DNA from: Loktanella atrilutea
GTDB lineage: Bacteria; Pseudomonadota; Alphaproteobacteria; Rhodobacterales; Rhodobacteraceae
Length of the DNA: 64,000 nt
Direction of reading: 5' to 3'
Assembly: GCF_900128995.1 (NCBI RefSeq)
Contig: NZ_FQUE01000006.1
Span: 157,106 to 221,105, forward strand
In this document: one piece after another, positions 1 to 6,750 of the stretch
Numbering within the stretch: position 1 is the stretch's first letter
Layout of the letters: each line of letters begins with the position of its first letter
The notes under the pieces: generated by a model
The model's database searches: none
Seen by the model: the letters and a program-made list of their open reading frames with translations, nothing else
Told to the model about the DNA's origin: nothing
Position numbers and translations under genes: made by a program

Positions 1-479
1 TGAAGCTGCCGCAGACCCCGGTCAGGACGTCCGATCTCTACGCGCTCGCCGCCACCATCAATCGCACGCCCTCACTCTACCTCGAGGCGGGCGCCATCCA
101 CGGCACGGTGCTTTGTCAGGGTGAACGCCCCCTCGTCTACATGGAGGACGTCGGCCGCCACAACGCGGTGGACAAGATCGCTGGCTGGATGTTCGCGGAA
201 GGCATCACCGCCGACGACAAGCTGCTCTACACGACCGGCCGGCTGACATCGGAGATGGTCATCAAGACCGCGCTGATGGGCATCCCCACCCTCGTCTCCC
301 GCTCCGGTTTCACCGCTTGGGGGGTCGAGATCGCGCAGCAGGTCGGCCTCACGCTCGTCGGCCGGATGAAAGGCCAGCGATTCATCTGCCTCGCCGGCGA
401 TCACCGCCTGATCCGCGACATGGACCCTGCCAGCGTGCCGGACGAGGCGCGTCGGCAGGGACGGAAAGCCGCCGAATGA
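1..479 (+). CDS. fdhD: FdhD, formate dehydrogenase accessory sulfurtransferase (3' part)
   Basis: FdhD carries sulfur from the cysteine desulfurase to the molybdenum cofactor of formate dehydrogenase. The window opens inside the gene: 158 codons remain, read from base 3 to the TGA at 477-479. The family signature EDVGRHNAVDK is seen at about 144-176, followed by TTGRLTSEM and SRSGFTAWG, typical of the nucleotide/cofactor-binding half. The catalytic CxxC segment would lie upstream, outside the window. It heads a run of molybdenum cofactor genes (mobA, mobB, moeA), which fits the role. About 150 bases separate it from mobA, so the two may not share one tight operon. Identification is firm; completeness cannot be judged. 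Confidence 0.93.
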   Translation, partial: KLPQTPVRTSDLYALAATINRTPSLYLEAGAIHGTVLCQGERPLVYMEDVGRHNAVDKIAGWMFAEGITADDKLLYTTGRLTSEMVIKTALMGIPTLVSRSGFTAWGVEIAQQVGLTLVGRMKGQRFICLAGDHRLIRDMDPASVPDEARRQGRKAAE

Positions 480-630
480 CGGATCACACGACACACGCCG
501 CTCACCCTTCGCCCGATCGGAGGCACTGCGGGGGCAGCGCTCCCTCCACAGCTGCCAGGGGCTCAGTGCACGCGGGACGGCGGGCGGGGCGCCTTTGCGC
601 ATCGCGCAAACAGCGCCGCACGGCGGCCCC

Positions 631-1212
631 ATGATCCAGCCCCACGGACTGATCCTGATGGGCGGGCGCGCGACCCGCATGGGCGGCGGCGACAAGGGCC
701 TGCTGCCCCTCGGGGACACCACCATCCTCGGCCATGTCCTCGACCGCCTCGCCCCGCAGGTCGACCGCGTCGCGCTCAACGCCAACGGCGACCCCGCACG
801 CCTTGCACACCTGAACCTGCCCGTCCTTCCCGACGGCCTGCCGGATCACCCCGGCCCCCTCGCCGGCACCCTCGCGGGCCTCGACTGGGCCGCGTCTCTC
901 GGGGCGACGCATATCGTCACCGCCGCCGCGGACACGCCCTTCCTGCCCTGCGATCTCGTCCCGCAACTCCTTCTGGCGGGCGGAGGGTCAGGCTTCGCCC
1001 TCGCCGCCTCCCCCGGCGGCCGCCAGCCGACCTTCGGCCTCTGGCCCGTCGCCCTGCGCGATGCACTCCGCACGGCCCTGAACGACGGCCTGCGCAAGAT
1101 CGTCCAGTTCACCCGCGCCCACGGCGCCGGCACCGCCGCGTTCCCCGACGATGCCGCCTTCTTCAACGTGAACACGCCCGACGACCTCGTGACGGCGAGG
1201 GCCATGCTGTGA
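631..1212 (+). CDS. mobA: MobA, molybdenum cofactor guanylyltransferase
   Basis: MobA transfers GMP from GTP to molybdopterin to make the guanine dinucleotide cofactor used by DMSO-reductase-family enzymes such as formate dehydrogenase. The 193-residue product begins with the nucleotidyltransferase motif LMGGRATRMGGGDKGL, where the usual LAGG has become LMGG, and shows the metal-binding TAAADTPFLP stretch near residue 105. The ATG at 631 is chosen because the protein then starts right before the GTP-binding motif as in the family; an in-frame TTG at 595 would add 12 residues. The stop codon overlaps the GTG start of mobB by 4 bases (GTGA), indicating translational coupling. Confidence 0.93.
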   Translation: MIQPHGLILMGGRATRMGGGDKGLLPLGDTTILGHVLDRLAPQVDRVALNANGDPARLAHLNLPVLPDGLPDHPGPLAGTLAGLDWAASLGATHIVTAAADTPFLPCDLVPQLLLAGGGSGFALAASPGGRQPTFGLWPVALRDALRTALNDGLRKIVQFTRAHGAGTAAFPDDAAFFNVNTPDDLVTARAML

Positions 1213-1712
1213 GGATTTTCGGCGTCACCGGCTGGAAGAACGCGGGCAAGACCGGCCTTATGGAACGGCTCGTGACCGACATCGCCTCCCGCGGCTTCAC
1301 CGTCTCCACTCTGAAACACGCGCACCACAGCTTCGACGTGGACCAGCCCGGCAAGGACAGCCACCGCCACCGCACCGCGGGGGCGTCTCAGGTCCTGCTC
1401 GCCTCCCGCACCCGCTGGGCGCTGATGACAGAACTGCGCGATGCGCCGGAACCACCCCTTTCCGATCTCCTCGCGCAACTCGACCCCGTCGACCTGATCC
1501 TCGTCGAAGGCTACAAGCGCGACACCCACCCCAAGATCGAGGCCCACCGCGCCGCCACCGGCAATCCACTGATCGCGCCGGACGACCCCAGTATCCGCGC
1601 CGTCGCCACCGACACCCCCCTCACCCTGGACCGCCCGCAGTTCCACCTCGACGACACCGTCGCCATTGCAGACTTCATCCTGCGGCAGGTCGGCCTGCCG
1701 GACCGCGCATGA
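1209..1712 (+). CDS. mobB: MobB, molybdopterin-guanine dinucleotide biosynthesis adaptor
   Basis: A 167-residue P-loop GTPase-like protein that works with MobA in forming the guanine dinucleotide form of the molybdenum cofactor. The N-terminus holds a Walker A motif, GVTGWKNAGKTG (residues about 5-16), followed by the TLKHAHH segment typical of MobB and the LILVEGYK strand near residue 98. It begins with GTG overlapping the mobA stop and ends with an ATGA overlap onto the moeA fusion, so the three genes are coupled. Length is usual for the family. Confidence 0.93.
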   Translation: MRIFGVTGWKNAGKTGLMERLVTDIASRGFTVSTLKHAHHSFDVDQPGKDSHRHRTAGASQVLLASRTRWALMTELRDAPEPPLSDLLAQLDPVDLILVEGYKRDTHPKIEAHRAATGNPLIAPDDPSIRAVATDTPLTLDRPQFHLDDTVAIADFILRQVGLPDRA

Positions 1713-3805
1713 TCGTCGATAGCGTCATCATGGTCGACTGGTCCGGCGGCCATGACCGCGGCGCCACCCCCAAGCGCGACGCGATCTGGACATGCATCGC
1801 CCGCGCAGGAACGGCCGAGGCCCCGGTCTATCACCGCAACCGGCAGGTTGCCGAAACCTATCTGCGCGACACCCTCGCAGCCGAACTGGCCGCGGGCCGC
1901 CGCACCCTCGCCGCCTTCGACCTCTGCTTTGCCTACCCGACCGGTTTCGCGGAACGCCTGACCGGCACCGACGACCCGTTGGTCCTCTGGGACTGGTTCG
2001 CCGACCGCGTGGAGGACAGCCCCGCGGCCAACAACCGCTTCGCTCTTGCCGGGCAGATCAACGCCATGTTCCCCGGCACCGGCCCGTTCTGGGGCAACGG
2101 GCGCCCCCATCACGACGTCGACCATCTGCCGCGCAAGGGCCGCGACCGCGCAGGTTACGGCCTGCCCGAGCACCGTGCCACCGACCGTGCCGCGCCGGGC
2201 GCCTTCTCGCCCTGGCAACTCTCCGGCGCGGGCGCCGTCGGCGGTCAGGTCATCATGGGGTTCCCCACGCTCTCCCGCCTGCGCCGCCACTTCGGCCCCG
2301 CCCTCTCGGTCTGGCCATTCCAGCCCCCCGACACGCCGCTGGTGCTGGCAGAGAGCTACTTCTCCCTGCTGCCCACGACACTGCTGACAGACCATCCGAT
2401 CCGGGACGCGGCGCAGGTGGCGCTCTACGCGCGTGCCTTCTCGGCGCTCACGCCGTCCGAGTGGGATCGCGTGCTCGACCAAGACCCCACGCCCGAGGGC
2501 TGGGTGCTCGGCCTCGGCCACGCCGACCTGCTGGCACGCGCGGCCCGGCCGGCCCTGACCCCGCCGCCCCTGCGCAACGACTGCTTCGCCATGCCTCAGG
2601 GCGCACACTGGACGCCGGTGGACGAGGCTCTTGCCCACCTGCGCGCCCACCTCGCCCCCATTACCGGCACCGAGACGATCCCCCTTATGCAGGCCGCCGG
2701 ACGTATCCTCTCCGTCCCGGTGACCGCCGCGCGCAGCCACCCGCCCCATGACAATGCCGCCGTCGACGGTTATGCCTTCGCAGGCCCCCTGCCTGCCGGC
2801 CCCCACACCCTTCCCCTGCACCCCGGCCGCGCCGCCGCCGGTCAGCCATTCTCCGGTACCGTCCCGCCGGGCCACGCACTCCGCATCCTCACCGGCGCCA
2901 ACATCCCCGCCGGCACCGATACCGTTGTCCTGCAAGAGGACACGACGTCCAGCCCGACCCACATCGCCCTGCACGGTCCCCTGAAGCAGCGCGCCAACGC
3001 CCGCCGTGCGGGCGAGGACATGGGCGCAGGCGACGTCGTCCTGCCCGTCCGCCGCCGCCTGACCCCCGCCGACCTCGCCACATTGGCGGCCTGCGGCACC
3101 GCCACGGTCACGGTCCACAGGCCGCTGCGCGTCGGCGTTCTGTCCACCGGCAACGAACTCCGGGCGCCCGGCCAGCCGGCCACCCACGGTCAGATCTTCG
3201 ACGCCAACCGCGCCATGCTGCTGTCCGATATCGCGTACTGGGGACACACCCCCGTCGACCTCGGCATCGCCCCCGACGATCGGCAGACCCTGCAAAATAT
3301 CCTCGACGACGCAGCCACCCGTTGCGACGCGATCCTGACCTCGGGCGGCGCTTCGGCCGGGGACGAGGATCACATGTCCGCCCTGCTGCAGGGAACCGGA
3401 AGCCTCGCCCTCTGGCGTATCGCGATGAAGCCGGGCCGCCCGCTGGCGCTGGGGCTCTGGCAGGGCAGACCGGTCTTTGGCCTGCCGGGAAATCCGGTCG
3501 CCGCACAGGTCTGCGCCCTGGTCTTCGCCCATCCGGCGCTGGCGGTTCTCGCCGGCGGCGACTGGCCGGTGCCGCAGGGCTTCGATGTGCCTGCCGCCTT
3601 CACGAAATCAAAGAAGGCCGGCCGCCGGGAATACCTCCGCGCCCGCATCGCCAATGGTGCGGCAGAGGTCTTCGGTTCCGAAGGCTCCGGCCGGGTCAGC
3701 GGACTCAGCTGGGCCAGTGGCCTCGTCGCCCTGCCGGACGAAGCGGCAGAGATCGGCCCCGGCACCCCCGTCACCTATCTGCCGTTCGGAAGCTTCGGCC
3801 TGTGA
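1709..3805 (+). CDS. moeA: MoeA molybdotransferase fused to an N-terminal RNase H-like (DUF429-like?) domain
   Basis: 698 residues, against about 400 for ordinary MoeA. Residues ~295-698 are MoeA, which inserts molybdate into adenylylated molybdopterin: PPHDNAAVDGYA in the N-terminal part, LSTGNELRAPG, the cofactor loop TSGGASAGDED (residues ~544-554) and KPGRPLALG with FGLPGNPVAA (from ~574). Residues 1-~290 are not MobB, which is encoded just upstream. This part opens with MVDWSGG and has LAAFDLCFAYPTGF near residue 70, a pattern reminiscent of DUF429-type RNase H-fold proteins (an early acidic strand, then an acidic strand followed by P-x-G); that assignment is inference. The gene starts at an ATGA overlap with mobB and ends in a GTGA overlap with the next gene. 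Confidence 0.88.
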   Translation: MIVDSVIMVDWSGGHDRGATPKRDAIWTCIARAGTAEAPVYHRNRQVAETYLRDTLAAELAAGRRTLAAFDLCFAYPTGFAERLTGTDDPLVLWDWFADRVEDSPAANNRFALAGQINAMFPGTGPFWGNGRPHHDVDHLPRKGRDRAGYGLPEHRATDRAAPGAFSPWQLSGAGAVGGQVIMGFPTLSRLRRHFGPALSVWPFQPPDTPLVLAESYFSLLPTTLLTDHPIRDAAQVALYARAFSALTPSEWDRVLDQDPTPEGWVLGLGHADLLARAARPALTPPPLRNDCFAMPQGAHWTPVDEALAHLRAHLAPITGTETIPLMQAAGRILSVPVTAARSHPPHDNAAVDGYAFAGPLPAGPHTLPLHPGRAAAGQPFSGTVPPGHALRILTGANIPAGTDTVVLQEDTTSSPTHIALHGPLKQRANARRAGEDMGAGDVVLPVRRRLTPADLATLAACGTATVTVHRPLRVGVLSTGNELRAPGQPATHGQIFDANRAMLLSDIAYWGHTPVDLGIAPDDRQTLQNILDDAATRCDAILTSGGASAGDEDHMSALLQGTGSLALWRIAMKPGRPLALGLWQGRPVFGLPGNPVAAQVCALVFAHPALAVLAGGDWPVPQGFDVPAAFTKSKKAGRREYLRARIANGAAEVFGSEGSGRVSGLSWASGLVALPDEAAEIGPGTPVTYLPFGSFGL

Positions 3806-4380
3806 TCGTCTCCTCCGGCCTGCCGCCTGGCCAGACCGCGGACGCCGCGCGCCTCTACTGGCAGGCCTTCGGCGGCAAGCTGCACCGGGTCCTCGGGCCG
3901 GAGGACCGGGCCCTCGCCTTCATCGCGCAGGTCGTCGACCCCGGACACGTCATCAGCGCCACCGATGCCGGCGGCACCCTGATCGGCATCGCCGGTTTCA
4001 AGACCCACCGCGGCGCTTTCGTCGCGGGCGGCCTGCGGGATCTCGTCCGCTTCTACGGCTTGGCAGGGGCGTTGTGGCGCAGCGCCCTGCTGTCCCTGCT
4101 GGCCCGCGACACGGAGAACCGTCGCATGCTGACCGACGGTCTTGCGGTCGCGGCCCCCGCCCGCGGCCACGGCGTCGGCACCGCCCTGATCGACGCCCTC
4201 TCGCAGGAGGCGCGTCGCCGCGGCTACCCCGGGCTGCGCCTCGACGTCGTCGACACCAACCCGCGCGCGCAGGCTCTCTACACCCGCCTCGGCTTCGAGA
4301 TCGAGAAGGAAACCTCGATCGGCCCCCTAAGGCACATCTTCGGATTTCGGCGGACGATCACGATGGTCCGCCCGGTCTGA
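3802..4380 (+). CDS. GNAT family N-acetyltransferase
   Basis: 192-residue acetyltransferase. The acetyl-CoA-binding motif A is seen as VAAPARGHGVGTALIDALSQEARRRG (split here as VAAPARGHGVG and TALIDAL, residues about 115-135), followed by the motif B pattern LDVVDTNPRAQALYTRLGF typical of GNAT enzymes. The start is the GTG at 3802, which overlaps the moeA stop (GTGA); a long open frame upstream is only the shadow of moeA. The position suggests co-expression with the cofactor genes, but nothing in the sequence gives the substrate. Confidence 0.85.
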   Translation: MIVSSGLPPGQTADAARLYWQAFGGKLHRVLGPEDRALAFIAQVVDPGHVISATDAGGTLIGIAGFKTHRGAFVAGGLRDLVRFYGLAGALWRSALLSLLARDTENRRMLTDGLAVAAPARGHGVGTALIDALSQEARRRGYPGLRLDVVDTNPRAQALYTRLGFEIEKETSIGPLRHIFGFRRTITMVRPV

Positions 4381-4382
4381 AC

Positions 4383-4410
4383 TTCTTCTCGTCGAAAATA
4401 CCTCGGGGGG
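4383..4410. repeat. Dispersed intergenic repeat, copy 1
   Basis: The stretch TTCTTCTCGTCGAAAATACC at 4383-4402, followed by TCGGGGGG, recurs in inverted orientation at 16844-16870 with 18 of 20 core bases identical. Both copies sit in intergenic DNA. Similar elements are common in Rhodobacteraceae genomes (recollection, not checked); the function is unknown. Confidence 0.6.
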
Positions 4411-4444
4411 TGGCCGCAGGCCGGGGGGCTGGCCCCCCTCTGTT

Positions 4445-4466
4445 CCGATTTTTCTGGAAAAATCGG
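4445..4466. repeat. 22-bp palindromic repeat, copy 1, directly after the mbfA stop
   Basis: The half-site CCGATTTTTCT is followed by GGAAAAATCGG, forming a near-perfect 22-bp palindrome. It abuts the stop codon of the minus-strand mbfA-like gene (4467-4469). Two further copies lie at 30997-31018 and 31142-31163. It could act as a weak terminator or RNA 3' end element. Confidence 0.7.
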
Positions 4467-5444
4467 CTACCCCGCCCCGATCAGCGCGCCGGCGCCGAAC
4501 ACCAGTGCACCGCCGACGACAACCTGAAACGCCGCCCGCAGGAACGGCGTCTGCATATAGCGGTTCTGAATCCAGGCGATCGCCCAAAGTTCCACGAAGA
4601 CCACGATCATCGCGATGGTCGTCGCAGTCCAGAAATCGGGGATCAGGTAGGGCAGCGCATGACCCAAACCGCCCAACGTGGTCATCACGCCGGCCGCGAT
4701 ACCGCGCTTGATCGGCGACCCTCGGCCCGAGATCTGGCCGTCGTCAGAAGCCGCTTCGGTGAAACCCATCGAAATGCCGGCGCCGATGCTCGCTGCAAGG
4801 CCCACAAGGAATGTCGTATGCGTGTTCTGCGTGGCGAAGGCGGTGGCAAAGATCGGAGCCAGCGTGCTGACCGATCCGTCCATCAGCCCCGCCAGTCCCG
4901 GCTGCACCCATGTCAGCACGAACTGCCGGTGGGCGGCGGCCTCCTCCTCGGTTTTCGCCGCGGGGCCGAGGTTGTGTTCGATCAACTGGTCCGCCCGCTC
5001 CACATGACCGCTCTCGGCCTGCGCCAGATCACCCAGAAGCCTGCGCGTGCCTGCATCCGAGGTCGCCTGCGCCGCCGCGTGATAGAATCGCGCCGCGTCC
5101 CGCTCCATCTGGCCCGCCTCCTCTCGGATCCGCTCGAGGCCGAGGTTTTGCGTCAGCCACACCGGGCGGCGGGCGTAGAAGCCCGAGACGTGTTCGCGCC
5201 GGATCAGCGGAATCACCTCGCCGAACCGCTGCCGGTGCAGGTCGATCAGTCGCCTGCGGTGTTCGTCCTCTTCCGCGGCCATGCCATCGAAGACTGCGGC
5301 AGAAGCGGGATAATCGCCGCGCAGCATCTCGGCGTAGCTGCGATAGATCCGACCGTCGTCCTCCTCGGACGAGATCGCGAGCGCCAGCACCTCCTGCTCT
5401 GTCAGGTCGGAGAAACGGCGGCGGTTGGCGAAACCCGGAATCAT
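4467..5444 (-). CDS. mbfA: MbfA-like membrane-bound ferritin / VIT1-CCC1 family iron exporter
   Basis: 325 residues. The N-terminal ~165 residues form a ferritin-like di-iron domain: SSEEDDGRIYR near residue 26, AAEEDEHRRRLIDLH near 58, REEAGQMERDAARFYH near 108 and QAESGHVERADQL near 142 carry the expected Glu and ExxH ligands. The C-terminal half is a VIT1/CCC1-type membrane domain with about five hydrophobic segments (for example GLAGLMDGSVSTLAPIF, then TTIAMIVVFVELWAIAW). Family members in rhizobia export iron and protect from iron and peroxide stress. The ATG at 5444 has an AAGGA ribosome site 9 bases upstream. An Irr-box palindrome lies just before it, so repression by Irr under iron limitation is expected. 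Confidence 0.88.
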   Translation of the reverse strand: MIPGFANRRRFSDLTEQEVLALAISSEEDDGRIYRSYAEMLRGDYPASAAVFDGMAAEEDEHRRRLIDLHRQRFGEVIPLIRREHVSGFYARRPVWLTQNLGLERIREEAGQMERDAARFYHAAAQATSDAGTRRLLGDLAQAESGHVERADQLIEHNLGPAAKTEEEAAAHRQFVLTWVQPGLAGLMDGSVSTLAPIFATAFATQNTHTTFLVGLAASIGAGISMGFTEAASDDGQISGRGSPIKRGIAAGVMTTLGGLGHALPYLIPDFWTATTIAMIVVFVELWAIAWIQNRYMQTPFLRAAFQVVVGGALVFGAGALIGAG

Positions 5445-5458
5445 CTTGGCGCATCCTT

Positions 5459-5475
5459 TTTAGAATGATTCCAAA
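5459..5475 (-). promoter_or_regulatory. Iron control element (Irr box) upstream of mbfA
   Basis: TTTAGAA-TGA-TTCCAAA matches the alphaproteobacterial Irr/ICE consensus TTTAGAA-N3-TTCTAAA with one mismatch in 14 arm positions. It ends 14 bases before the mbfA start codon, where a bound Irr would block transcription. Families known to be under Irr control include mbfA, so site and gene support each other. Confidence 0.8.
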
Positions 5476-5503
5476 CTAAGCGGAATTGCCGCCGTGGCAA
5501 GGA

Positions 5504-6256
5504 CTAGTCGAGCCGTCGCACATCCAGATGGTTGCCGCCCTGCCGCTGAGTCACCTCGAAGCGGCCGGACTTGCGCAGCAGGTCCGACAGCTTGGCGCTG
5601 CCGTAGGTGCGCGGATCGAATTCCGGATTTGCGCTGACCAGATACTGCCCCAGCTGGCCCAACGAATACCAGTCACCGTCGGGATCGATGCTGTTCATGG
5701 CAGAAATCACCAGCGGCACGACCTTGCTTGGCTGCTCTTTGGTGTTGCTCTCCGTCGACTGAGGCGCGCGGGGCGCGGTCGCTTCGCCGGGGGCCTGCGA
5801 CGTCGGGTCGACCGTGTCGGCCCCGAGGTTCTCGACGAAGATGAACCGCTTGCAGGCCCGGCGGAAGGCGTCCGGCGTCTTCTTCTGGCCAATGCCGTAA
5901 ACGTCCAGCCCCTGTTCGCGGATCCGGCTGGCAAGCGAGGTGAAATCGCTGTCGGAACTGACCAGCACGAAGCCCTGAAAACGCCCGGTGTGCAGCAGGT
6001 CCATCGCGTCGATCACCAGCGCGATGTCGCTGGAATTCTTGCCGGTCGTATAGGCCGGGCTTTGCTGCGGGTTCAGCCCGTGCTCCAGCAGGATCTTGTT
6101 CCAGCCGCCCAGTTGCGGGCTGGCGAAATCGCCGTAGATGCGGCGCACGCTTGCCTCGCCGAAACTCGCCACCTCCTCGAAGATCGCGGCGGCGAACTTC
6201 GGCGAAGTGTTGTCGGCGTCGATCAGCACGGCCAGCAGGGGGCGTTGTTCGGGCAT
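5504..6256 (-). CDS. NYN domain (LabA/DUF88) RNase-like protein with C-terminal LOTUS/OST-HTH domain
   Basis: 250 residues. Residues ~8-150 form a NYN (PIN-like) nuclease domain: LLAVLIDADN with the first acidic residues, KNSSDIALVIDAMDLL and FVLVSSDSDFTSLASRI with the later conserved acids. Residues ~175-250 (VVPLVISAMNSI, GDWYSLGQLGQYL, KLSDLLRKSGRFEV) match the OST-HTH/LOTUS fold, which binds RNA. The combination suggests a small RNA-directed endonuclease. The ATG at 6256 is preferred over a longer open frame because it directly precedes the NYN core and has AAAGGA about 8 bases upstream. The stop lies 59 bases from the mbfA start, so the Irr box could also be read as lying in this gene's 3' spacer. 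The RNA target is unknown. Confidence 0.85.
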   Translation of the reverse strand: MPEQRPLLAVLIDADNTSPKFAAAIFEEVASFGEASVRRIYGDFASPQLGGWNKILLEHGLNPQQSPAYTTGKNSSDIALVIDAMDLLHTGRFQGFVLVSSDSDFTSLASRIREQGLDVYGIGQKKTPDAFRRACKRFIFVENLGADTVDPTSQAPGEATAPRAPQSTESNTKEQPSKVVPLVISAMNSIDPDGDWYSLGQLGQYLVSANPEFDPRTYGSAKLSDLLRKSGRFEVTQRQGGNHLDVRRLD

Positions 6257-6750
6257 GTCATGTCCTTTCAGGTTGCCCCCTGACCTACCGCAGCCAGAGG
6301 TGACCGACCAGCCCGGACGCACCGCAGCCTCGGCGCATCGCCTAAGGGGACCACACAGCCACTGTTGCAAAGCCGCGACACGGGATGGAGAGGGTGCCGC
6401 CATGCCGCACCGTATCAAGACGGTCCGGTGATCGCCGTGCGCACCTGCCGGCAGCGGACATTGCGGTGCGGTGCGCGCAGGCCGAACACGACGAGCCGCG
6501 GAAAATGCGATCGCCGTCAAGGTATTGCACCGCCACTCGCGCAACCCCATCGCGCAGGTTCGTCACGCGCGATACACCGCTACCGGCAATAACGTCGCAA
6601 AGCGACAATGGCAGGGCCGCAAATGTCGCGGCGAAGACCTTGAATCCTCCCGCCCGCGTCGCGAACGATCCGCAGGTCGGACCACATATTTCCTTGACTT
6701 GTTCATGCAAGACCTGACGCAGTGCGAGCGTCCCTCGCGGGGCATGTCTC
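6257..6750. other. Intergenic region without a recognised gene
   Basis: 494 bases between two divergently read genes. All six frames are open only as short, low-complexity Arg/Ala-rich stretches with no recognisable family. It presumably holds the promoters of the NYN gene and of the GGDEF/EAL gene; a possible -35 TTGACT lies at 6694-6699, but no convincing -10 follows. Confidence 0.5.

Noticed and set aside
1511..3532. Long minus-strand open frame opposite the moeA fusion
   Set aside because: Its sequence is Gly/Arg/Val-rich without any domain and mirrors the codon pattern of moeA; high GC produces such antisense frames.
6694..6722. Promoter for the GGDEF-EAL gene at TTGACT
   Set aside because: No acceptable -10 hexamer lies 16-18 bases downstream.
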